NCBI GenBank assembly: GCA_045837725.1
Contig: JBEWZL010000239.1
Span: 310,001 to 374,000 of the forward strand
Length of the DNA stretch: 64,000 nucleotides
DNA from: Vermamoeba vermiformis
Taxonomy: Eukaryota; Tubulinea; Echinamoebida
Direction of reading: 5' to 3'
Made by a program: the position numbers and the translations under genes. Shown here piece after piece: positions 12,801-22,006 of the stretch. Position 1 is the stretch's first letter. Each line of letters starts with the position of its first letter. The notes beneath the pieces are model-generated. The model had not been told where the DNA came from, made no database searches, and saw only the letters and a list, made by a program, of their open reading frames with translations.

Positions 12801-14828
12801 ATGGTACGTTAATCTGCGGCTGCATGTTCACGTGTTGTTGCTGCTGTAACGCAATACTATTAGCCTCGAGTATTATATTAATGTAAGTACTTACAGCAAA
12901 GAAATCTTGTGAGCCAGAGAGCGGTGCTTGTTGGAATTGGTTCGCGCCAGCAAAGAAATCATCGTCGTTCAAAAACGGATTCGTGGCACTAACTTGCAAC
13001 GGCTGAGGAGTCGGAGCGGCATGATGATGGCCGTTCTGGTCTTGCCAGTCAAGCATATCGAACAAGTTTCTATATTTATGAGCGTTGTTAATTTCGAGAT
13101 CAGATTTTCTTGGATGCGCAAAGGCTTACCCTTGAGAACCAGGACGCTTGTGGCTCGGTGCGTCGGGTTTCTTAAATTCAGCATTCCTTGAATTGCGATT
13201 TTTCTTGGGATTTTTGCGCACGTAAGTCTTGCCTTGAATTGCTGCTACGCGCTCCAAGACATCAAAAACATCAGGTCTTTCATCGGGATCCGCAACGAGC
13301 ATATATTCTATTTAAACGACATGTAAATAATATGCACATCATTAAATCAGTTATTGCTAGTATTTTGCGCGACTTACTAATCATCGAGATCAATTCGTTG
13401 GAGAAGCGAGGGGTGTCAGGAAAATCGACTTTAACGTTCAAAATTTTCAATCGCCCACCGTCTTCGAATGGAGTGACAAAATAAGCGAGTTTGTATAAGA
13501 TACAGCCGAGTGCCCACACATCCGCTTTTTCATCGATCCATTTTTCCATGTAAAGGTCAACCATTTCAGGTGATCGATAAGCCATGGTAGTATGACTATA
13601 AAATTGATTCCATAGTTAGATAATTAGAAGTAGCGAAAGAATTAAAATTAAATGAAGACTACATCCGAGAAAGAATCATTACCGTTCGATATCATCAGTG
13701 ATTTTGGAGCGCTCTCGCTCATTTCCTGGAAATAAACCGCCGACCATCGCACTACCGAAATCGCAGAGCTTTAGAACGCGATTGGCTGAGATCAGCACGT
13801 TTTCGACTTTGAGATCTGAAATGTCAAGCAGTCATTATAAATAATTCAACTGAAAAGTAATTATATATTGATCTACCTCTATGAACGATAGCAGGATTTT
13901 GCGAGTGCATGTGCGCAACAGCGTGGCAGATCTGTTCAAAGTGACTCCAAATTTCAGGCTCAGTGAATCTATTATTGAATCGCTCGTTCATCAAATCAAC
14001 CAAGCTGCCGCCTATTATAATAATATTAGTAATATGCGCATTAGTATATTTATATAAGGCCGTACTAGAGCACACAAATGAATGCTTCGAAAACTAAAAT
14101 TCCACCGGCACAAAAATTTATCCGATGATGCGAATTATATCTGATAAGCGAGCATAATATTACCTGTACAAAGCTCCATAACAATAAATGCTTCATTGCC
14201 GTGCTTGTTTTTTGAAATTTCGGCATCTATGACGCGAATGATATTCTCATGAGGCGGAATAAGAGCGGTCTGGTATAAATTATATTAATATAGCACTATA
14301 ATTATTTTTGCGCTATTATGGAGGAATAATCATATTTTTGCGTACTCGAAAATAACCGTTTTATGGTTAAATTTACATTGAATTTCAATTGTCACGAAAA
14401 ATAAAAAATAATAAAGCAGAGATTCGCGTTTGCATATTAATAGGAAAATAATATTTTAATAAACGTTAATTATTGGCTTACCATAATCTCGATCTCCTTC
14501 TCTACGTCTTTTAATGCATCTATTGTTTGAATTGTAATTTTTTTCACTGCACAAGCTCTGCCACTGGAGTCTTCAGCCAAATATACATATGCAAATCCAC
14601 CTAAAAGAAAATGTTAATTTTTTTCACGTGCAGATTCGATTTTCAATTAAAACGCAATTAAAAGATTGTCATACCAGTGCCAAGCTGCTTTTGAATGACA
14701 TATTCTTTTCCATTAATTTTGATTTTTTTATTAATCTCGGTAGCTTTCTTGGAGACTTTCTTTACTTCTTTGCCCAACAAATCCGCTCCTTTCTTGAATC
14801 CATCGACGATTTTACCGAAGCGACTCAT
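9827..14828 (-). CDS. NAK-family kinase - ANTH domain - ArfGAP domain fusion
   Basis: Predicted endocytic protein joining three clathrin/Arf-coat modules. The N-terminal kinase (from 14828) has the glycine loop [22 protein letters not shown] split by an intron, CDFGSA (as in AAK1/GAK/Ark1) and AYRSPEM. A linker with several NPF/DPF-like motifs ([12 protein letters not shown]) follows. The middle (about 12430-11290) is an ANTH-type helical domain with [18 protein letters not shown] and [17 protein letters not shown]. The C-terminal part has an ArfGAP zinc finger: [33 protein letters not shown]. The protein ends in a Gln/Asn-rich tail with NPF-like pieces and DPFADL. The critical ANTH-to-ArfGAP join (SDDFSGFK to EKRAAMPIN) was checked and is in phase; no stop or start separates the parts. 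About 15 exons. Partners are inferred to be AP-2, clathrin, EH proteins and Arf GTPases. Confidence 0.85.
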
Positions 14829-15240
14829 GTTTAATATCGTTGACTATATTTCGTATTAGTAGAGCATGCGATATGAATAGTCGGTTAGAAGCAGTTGTTG
14901 TGCTCAGTCTCTTTGAAATTCGGTTATTTTACAACTTAACAACGTTGCATGACACAACGATTTCCTCAGGCTCGTAATGCGGAGTTATAGACGCCAATAT
15001 TTAATCCGTGGACATGGGAACACAGCCCAACTTAACAGAAATAGCAAACGTAAATTAATTGAAAATTTCGATCACCAGATCTACCCCACCGCGACAGCAT
15101 TGGCAACACTTCTTGTTGACTGATGCATATTCACGTTAGTTTACAATTGTTTGTTGCGGCATCTTCACAAAGTCGTTCGGGTTGTGGCAGGCTGCCTTAT
15201 TTTTGTTTGCCATCCACAGCATCAGCACAACTCGCGAAAC
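14829..15240. other. Gene-free divergent intergenic region
   Basis: A 412-bp spacer between the start of the kinase fusion on the minus strand and the start of ABITRAM on the plus strand. It presumably holds both promoters. I see no tRNA, no convincing ORF and no clear repeat. Confidence 0.5.
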
Positions 15241-15970
15241 ATGGAGCCCAGTGCTGAAATTAAAATAGTTGACAAATATTACACGCGATATTATGTGCCT
15301 AGTAAGTTATCTAACAACTGTGTATGACGGAGAGGACGTCAATTAAATTTTTGCTAACCGTATTTTAAGATGTCGGTCAAAAAGAGCATGAAGATCAATA
15401 TGTATATGAACATCCTAATAGGTAGGCAATTTTACCGATTTTATTAAAATATCTGCGATTTTTTTCAGATTCGATTTTCTAATAACGTTTCTATCGCTTA
15501 GTTTGTTAATTGTTGGCGTTGCCTCGACACACAAAATGTTTCAAAATAGAAAAGTAGTCAAAATAGACTTCAACGTTTCAAAACAAGACAGATCGAAGTC
15601 AGTAGTCAAAGGGAAACGAAAAAAAGGCGGCATCATCTTGAAGCCCGATTCTTACTTGGCCCAAATAACATGTGACGATGGCACTGAATATATGTTGAGG
15701 GCTTGTGTCCCTGGCACCCTGTTAGAAGTCAACGAACGGTTGATCCAACAGCCTGATCTCTTGATGACAAAATCAGCCAGTGAAGCCTTCGTAGCCATTA
15801 TTATGCCGGGAAATAAGGACAAAGACAAGGTGAAGGAGCTGTTACAGCAGTATTTGCGAAAAGAAGCGTTTACAGCTTTGCGAAATGGTACCCAGATCCC
15901 ATCCGATCAAAACCAAAATATAGCCACGACGAATAATAATGATGTTATGGATACTGAAAAATCTAATTAA
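15241..15970 (+). CDS. ABITRAM: ABITRAM/Simiate (FAM206A) homolog
   Basis: Small biotinyl/lipoyl-like beta-hammerhead protein, reported in animals as an actin-binding transcription-related factor (Simiate). Three exons were checked (15241-15301, 15370-15421, 15502-15970), giving 193 residues. Matches are VDKYYTRYYVPNVG at the N-terminus (family ERYFRRWYKPDVKG), HPN plus LLIVGVASTHKM (family ICVITLAEAHPVL), KRKKGG, ITCDDGTEYMLRACVPGTLL (family CSDGEEYTISSCVRGRLM) and GYIAVVLP-like AFVAIIMP. An upstream AG would add about eleven hydrophobic residues; I chose 15502 because it removes this insertion against the family. AATAAA-like signals follow the stop. Confidence 0.9.
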
Positions 15971-16622
15971 TGTAAATAAAATAAATTGTACATATTAGCA
16001 CGATTTTAGTACCATCTGACTGTCGATCGGATGCGATCGAGCAAAAAAAAGTGATGTTGCCTGCATGGTTCGACTCACTTTTCATTAACAACTAGTATTT
16101 CTAGCAAGTACTGAGGGATATGCAGTCACTCGAAGAGGAATCAACATCACAACAAGCACTGAGTCGTAGCACATCCGTTTTGGTTTCCCTCGACGGATGT
16201 ACTCTTCTGAGTTGCTGAATGGACTCAACAATCCAAGTTATTGTTGAACGCTGCGAAGGGAATTTGGCGAAATTAAGAACCGCCACTAGGACGGCACGCT
16301 TCCCGTGCCACGCCGAGTACTAGCCATCCCTTGAGGAGGACGACAAGCCTCACGTTCAATAGCTACATTGTTACGAGCGGATCTGTTATTTTGGCGGTAA
16401 AAAGAAGCGTTTTTTTGTTGTGGGAAAAAGGAACAGTCCTGACAGGCAGAAAAGTACAAGAGAGTTCTTGATCTGCAAGTAAAATACACCCAACGAAGGG
16501 GTAGTTTAATTTTTATACAAGAGATTGAGTTTAAATTAATTACAAATGCTCCAGCTCGTTGCAAATTTTTGACAACGGTTGGATCTGATCGTCAAGATCG
16601 CAAATTGGATCTACCTGCTCTG
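15971..16622. ncRNA. Gene-free region with a cluster of perfect hairpins (candidate structured RNA)
   Basis: Between two convergent genes lie 652 bp without a plausible protein. Four hairpins occur in about 140 nt: ACATCCGT/ACGGATGT (16171-16178 with 16193-16200), TCAACAAT/ATTGTTGA (16225-16232 with 16240-16247), TGGCG/CGCCA (16265-16269 with 16281-16285) and GGCACG/CGTGCC (16293-16298 with 16304-16309). A Pol III B-box-like GGTTCGACTC is at 16067-16076, a T7 run at 16410-16416 and an A8 run at 16043-16050. A Sm-like AAATTTTTGA lies at about 16563. I do not recognise a known snRNA, RNase P/MRP or SRP RNA core. Strand and ends are unknown. Confidence 0.3.
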
Positions 16623-17181
16623 TTATTTAGCGGACTTCGAGGTCTCGTCTTCGTCCATGGCTTCATCGTCTTCTTGTGGTGGAGGAGCACCGCAGGGGGC
16701 ATACATTTTCTGGATTTGAGATTAGCAATCCGGATCGGCCAGTTATCGAATAATAATTAAAGCGCATTGACTTACGTTTAAAAATTGGAATTTTAGCTTA
16801 GCGGTAGGCTCATTAAGAGCAGTAGCAAAATATTGCATCAAGCCGTGGTGACCAACGTACGACGAATACGTGTCTCGTTGAATATTTACTCCCCATTCAC
16901 TAAAATTAGTAAAAAAATATTAGTATTAATATATTATTACAATAACAATATTTATAATAGTACAGGCGCGAAATGAAGCCGTATAATAAATTACAAAAAT
17001 TTTATCAAAACCAGAAAAAAATTGGCTTGTAATTTATCGCTTAAAAAATCATATGTAGTGTGGTGATATCAAAATATTTTTCTTACAATTTATTCGTGTC
17101 AGCGTGGCCAGTACCGACATATTTCATCTGCAGATGCTCAAGTTGCGAATGCAATGTATCCTTTCCTTCTCGTGCGCTCAT
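16623..17181 (-). CDS. SF3B5: SF3B5 (SF3b10) spliceosome subunit
   Basis: Smallest subunit of the SF3b complex in the U2 snRNP, which helps recognise the intron branch point. The N-terminal block LHSQLEHLQMKYVGTGHADT is nearly the family signature. Exon 2 joins in phase to give NKFEWGVNIQRDTYSSYVGHHG, and exon 3 gives KMYAPCGAPPP (family KMLQPCGPP). The protein ends in a short acidic tail, as in the human protein. Three exons with a long second-to-third spacing. It is tail-adjacent to AAR2, another spliceosome gene on the same strand, with 273 bp between them. Confidence 0.95.
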
Positions 17182-17454
17182 TTTCGCAACTTATTACTAT
17201 ATTATAATTGACTAAGATTGGATTCTTCTCGTGTATCAAACAGAACGCCAACAAAAAGTAAAATTTCGCCAAGCACTTTCTTTAAGGAGCCTCATCCGCT
17301 TATCGTGTTTTTTGAGGTTCAATAACCGCTTCCATATATTAATTCAGCTTAGATCATAGCATTGTTTAGGTTAGACAACTTAATGCCGATAGTTTCTCCG
17401 TACAGGACCAGCATCGGTTTCTACGTTTATTTACAATTTTATGCGGGAGTTTCC

Positions 17455-18846
17455 TTAAGATAGTGTTAAAGATTGCATATCTGGCACTTCTACTATCGTT
17501 GGTGCATCTTCATCGTCTTCGAACTCTGCAATGCTGAATGACTGTTTGAACCTGCGATCCACGAACTTCTTGAGCTTAGCTACTTCATTTCTAAGCTTTA
17601 AATCGACATTTTCATCGTCTGTTAGTTCGAAGTAGGCCTAAAATAACGAAATATTAGACACGCTTATGGTAATAGTTTTCGCTACGAGAAGTACTAACCT
17701 TCAACATTTCTCTAATGAAGTTCTTTCCTCCGCCCGATATTTCATCGATAAAAAAGTCTTCAGGCACATCCATTAGCTGAACGAGGAACACCTTGGTAAA
17801 GTTGATGAAGAGATCTGGGTACTTGTTCAACGCTTCGTCGCACTGACACAATATTGAAATCAAGTTCTTCCACGCTTCGAAACTTTCAAATGATTGGCCC
17901 ATTAAGAGCGCCACAAATGCAAATTGGACTTCGCCTAAGATCATTGTCGGATCTCCCTTGTATTCTGTCTCGATCAGTTCTTCCAGCACAAACGACTTAT
18001 CCATATTATATTTCGTTATTAATCTCGGATCTATGGTATTATTATTAGGCGTTTTCTTAGCTGGAATTGTTGAATAATAAGGCTGATGTACTGGCACGAT
18101 TTTCGTCAAATTTTTCAGTAGTTGTTCGTTTGGATTGTTTTCATTTGCAGGCATATTAAATTCTTTTCTATACTTATCTTCTTCTTCTTTCGTCATTGGC
18201 TTTGAAGTTGAATCAATTTTGTGACCAACTGGCTCGAGTTTTTCAAGCACTTTCGGTGTAATAAAACTGACGAGCTCTTGCCACTTATTATAGGTATCAT
18301 ATGAATATGCACCTAAGTATTTATCAAACTCCATATTTCTAACGGCTAGCAAATGGTTGATTAATATTTTGACGTTTTCTTTGCGAAAGCTCCGAAACTT
18401 ACCTTGACTATACGCCTCTACTTCTTGCTCGCTCATCGTAGATTCGTCGTCAAAATCTTCGTTCTCTTTATTCCATCGTCGAATTATGACCTAAAAGAAG
18501 GCTATAAGAATTTGTTGAACAATGAAGAAGATCGGCTCGGGATCTACTTACTTGTTGGCTTTTTAAATTAGCAAAAAAGCTTGTGCGTGGTGCTGATGCT
18601 CCTCCGTGACGCTCAGAAGCGCTGAAATTATTTTAGTAATTATTCTGTTATTATTAAAATTGAAAATAGTGGATCTTACCTGTAGTAAACAAAATGAACG
18701 CCTGGAGGAATTAATTTTACTCCTTTGAATTTATCTCCGACAATATAAGAATGATTGTCGATGCCAAACTCTGTTCCTTTTGGTACATCCAAGCACAAGA
18801 TCGTTGCAGTGACGTGGATCAGCTTATTTGCATCTTCTTGATTCAT
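17455..18846 (-). CDS. AAR2: AAR2 splicing factor (U5 snRNP assembly)
   Basis: Chaperone that binds Prp8 during U5 snRNP maturation. The N-terminal exons read KGTEFGIDNHSYIVGDKFKG and VKLIPPGVHFVYYSAS, matching AAR2's GTEFGIDYNSWEVGPKF and MIPPGIHFLHYSS. The helical half has YLGAYSYDTYNKW, GEVQFAFVALLMGQSFESFE and VPEDFFIDEISG, each a family block. The C-terminus carries an EVPDM motif like the human VELPEG. The start ATG at 18846 precedes MNQEDANKLI, with no closer alternative. Four or five exons. It neighbours SF3B5 on the same strand and is divergent from the PSI protein gene. Confidence 0.94.
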
Positions 18847-19120
18847 TTGTTGGCGTTATTGTGTTCTTCAATGTAAGGAAATACAAAATAACTTTAAAAC
18901 TGATCGTGTCTGCAATTTTTGGCCAAAAACGGGCTTTTTCGATCACCTTTCTGTAACCCTTCTTCTACACTATAGTACGCTAGTGTCGTTGGAACCATTT
19001 AGCGCAAACAAAGACGCCGTATTGTAGAGTTTCTTTCCGACGGAACGGTATGAGACACGTGCCTGTTAGAAATAAAAGATTTTGGTTTTTTTTTCCAACC
19101 TCCAATGACACGAGCACAAC

Positions 19121-19923
19121 ATGACGTCTAAGGCTCTTTATTTGTTGTGCGTATTATCAATTGTTGTTACCGTTCTCGGTGGAACATGCGAGTGGAAGAA
19201 CACTTGCTCGCAATGCTCGAGCACTGATGGATGTGGCTGGTGCCCAACCGAAATGGCTTGCATTTCACTTTCAGATAATGCTACATGCAGTTTTTCAATG
19301 AAGGCACCTATATTAACCTGTACGTTATTTTTCTGGAGCGAAATAACGTTTTTACGAAATTAATAATAATTCGTAATATAATTAGGCGCCTGCGAAAAAA
19401 TCACATCGTGCTCAGAATGTGTTGCCTTAACTGAATGTGGGTGGTGCCCGTAAGTATAATAAATATTTAATTGATGCAAATTTATTTATTTTTTCAACCA
19501 GCGACCGATCTTCCTGCATGAGTACTACCGACTTTACTGATTGCCCGGGCACATTTAATTCTATTACATGCAACGTTCCTAATGGTAAGCATGATTTCAA
19601 TAATCTTAATCATGACACCTTGCAACAGATTTGGAACTTTCCTCCGCAATCTGAACTAACCCTTCTTATTTATTTCAGTTCAACATATTGCCGTTATTGT
19701 AGTCAGCGTAGTAGTAGCATTCTTTATCTTGCTTACGGCAATTATTGTCTTGGTTTGTGTTTGCGCATGCAGAGGAACTCGTGGATTGAACACCACTAAA
19801 ACAGTCACCTACGTTCACTATCATAATCAACAGCCTCAAGTTATGGCACCTCCAGTGTATACTAACATCCCTCAATATCACACTATGGTACAACCATCAG
19901 CCCCGACTTACTACCAACAATAA
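19121..19923 (+). CDS. Type I membrane protein with two PSI-like cysteine modules
   Basis: Four exons were checked (19121-19319, 19386-19449, 19502-19584, 19679-19923), giving 196 residues. A signal peptide (ALYLLCVLSIVVTVLGG) is followed by two plexin-semaphorin-integrin-like modules, each with the C..CS.C....CGWCP core: CSQCSSTDGCGWCPTEMAC and CSECVALTECGWCPDRSSC. Then come a single membrane span rich in Val/Ile (about residues 120-143), CACRG at the membrane face, and a Pro/Tyr/Gln-rich cytosolic tail with NIPQYHTMVQPSAPTYYQQ. The tail's PxY-like motifs suggest adaptor binding, but this is inference. Probably an adhesion or surface recognition protein; no named ortholog recognised. Confidence 0.85.
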
Positions 19924-20058
19924 GAAATTTTGCGAAAAATTGAAAGTAAGTCGAAAGAACTTGTATTGTTAATAGATATATACCCTATTATTTTGCGGAT
20001 TTTGTATAGTTGATATCCGTAATAAAATCAGCTATGTCTTAAAATTACAATTTTATTT

Positions 20059-21493
20059 TTACAATTTACTTCGCGGAGCCGTCGCTGCAGGATCTTCAAT
20101 CGTTGCAGAAATTTTCTTCATGCTATTGTTTTGGATGAACGAATTATAGCAATGATTGATAAAGAAATCTGTTTTGTTGATGTATTCCTCGCGGTACCTG
20201 ACAAAATGTTGAACGTGTTTAGACTCGTCCCATTTCTTAACAAACACTTCAACTCCTCGCGACTTTAAGTGATTAATATAGGTCTCTATAGTCGCATATG
20301 GTGCCTAATACAAAATTAGCGTTATTATCAAGTACTTGAACAAAAAAATTTTTAACTGTCTTACTTGATCGTCATCCGTAGAGTAGAAAAATAAATGAGG
20401 CGCATGAATCTAATATTATATTCATTAATAAGGACTGTATTATGAATGAGCAATGCTTGTACTTACAAATTTCTCGTTGAGTGCGATCCAAAAGTCCTTT
20501 TTATCTGCCTCCCAAATACTACCAAAGAAGAACTCCAATACTAATCGCGTTCCTTCCCAGAAATATTTTATTAGCGGGCCATGTCCTGCTGATAAGTTTT
20601 TGACGCCAATCTTGCCTAAGAACAATGTTAATTTTGCAACACTTCGCGGATCAGTCAAAATTTTTCTTACTGTCAAATTCAACTGGACAAGAGTCGTATA
20701 TAAGACCCATAGTATGCCTTTTAATTAACTTGAATGCCTTGTATCGCGATTCCTAAGCGAAGATATTTAAAATTTGTTTCGTATCAGAAGTGTTTTGACA
20801 GTTTACCTTTCCTTTAGGGATTTGATCATTTTCAGCTCGGTGCAATATCTTCATTATTTGGAAGAAACAAGTTTTTGGCGATCCCGAGAACAAATGATAA
20901 AATACTGGTCTGAATTCGTTGGGTTGAGAATGCGTCGTCAAAAATTTGAATAATTTTAGCAACAAGAACTCGGCGATTTGCTCTGCTTTAGTAGTGATCC
21001 ATCTACGTGATTATTATTAATGGTTTGATCGCAAAATTAATTAGATTCACGTACACTGAAAGTGTCGGGCAGATCAGCACCAAGACATCGCAGTTTCGTT
21101 GATTATAAAGCTGTACGAATTTTTGCATGTGCTTCATTTGCGCGCCTAGCCATCCAAATACTACGACCTAAATAGGTGTTAATAACAGTGGGATCACTCG
21201 GTCTTCGAGAGATATTTTTTATTTTTATGTCCGAAATATTCCGAGTATTTTTAAAGTGATGAAAATACGATAAAATGCTCGGTAGAGGCAGTTGTAATCG
21301 ATTGGAATAATTTCTGATTTTAAATAATTTCAAGTTTTGCGAGCGTGCAGGATCTACAACTTACTACCGGCCTTGGCTCGGAGAAAGTGATATTGCCTTT
21401 ATTAATATTATCATTTTCATCTTGTTTTTGTGCTCGGGCTTCTGCAGCTAATGACTCAGCGTAGTGAAATTGCCATAAATGGGAGAACGCCAT
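20059..21493 (-). CDS. DUF829/TMEM53-like alpha/beta hydrolase with C-terminal SKL
   Basis: Predicted alpha/beta-hydrolase-fold protein of the DUF829 (TMEM53) family. The start of the fold is VVVFGWLGAQMKHMQKFVQL, then CDVLVLICPTLSVW, a nucleophile-elbow-like HLFSGSP (TMEM53 HVFSNGG), an Asp block FYSTDDDQAPY and a His block DESKHVQHF. These supply the expected Ser, Asp and His, though the elbow is not a classic GxSxG. The last residues are APRSKL, a perfect type 1 peroxisomal targeting signal. The first ATG of the exon is at 21493 (MAFSHLWQF); upstream codons in frame are not ATG. About six exons. The substrate is unknown; a peroxisomal esterase or thioesterase role is inference. Confidence 0.8.
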
Positions 21494-22006
21494 TACCACC
21501 AGCAAAAAGTCGCTCTATATGTATAATGCACGAGATGTTGCTTATTGAGCTCGCGAGAGGTATTAAGAAGTGAATTTCTCTCCTAAACCGACACCAAGTC
21601 GCGCGATAGTTCCAAATTTAGAACTGAATAGAAAATACGCAAGAAAGACGGAAAGCATCAAATTCTAAGCAAAGATCCATTTTTGAATAATAGGTTTAGC
21701 TGCTCGCTTGTTCCAGCCAGATCTAAACTCCAAGAAGCGAGATTTTTGTCAGATTTTTCCGCCATTGTTTTCATTGACCATTGCACTTAAATTGATTATT
21801 GAATACAACAAACGAGATGAATGATATTTAATACTATAATTCCGATACCAAACTAAGGTACGTAGAAAAACTTATTATGCAATCTCGGTTATTTAAACAA
21901 GCTGCCTGATATTTTGTTATAACAACGTGCAAATATTACCGAAAAATATTGGTACTCATATGCAGTTTTGTGTAGGAAGAGGAGTGATGAAGATTACGAG
22001 ATCAAG
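21494..22006. promoter_or_regulatory. Divergent intergenic region with a uORF before the CLU gene
   Basis: A 513-bp spacer between two divergently transcribed genes. Just before the CLU gene start lies a seven-codon upstream ORF (21987-22010, peptide MKITRSR). Its TGA overlaps the main ATG as ATGA, so termination and reinitiation could be coupled if the transcript begins upstream. Nothing else stands out. Confidence 0.4.

Noticed and set aside
16060-16085. tRNA gene suggested by GGTTCGACTC
   Set aside because: The flanking bases do not form a T-stem and no acceptor stem or anticodon arm fits.
16555-16620. U4 snRNA 3' end suggested by the Sm-like AAATTTTTGA
   Set aside because: The upstream U4 core sequences are absent and the stretch overlaps the SF3B5 3' end.
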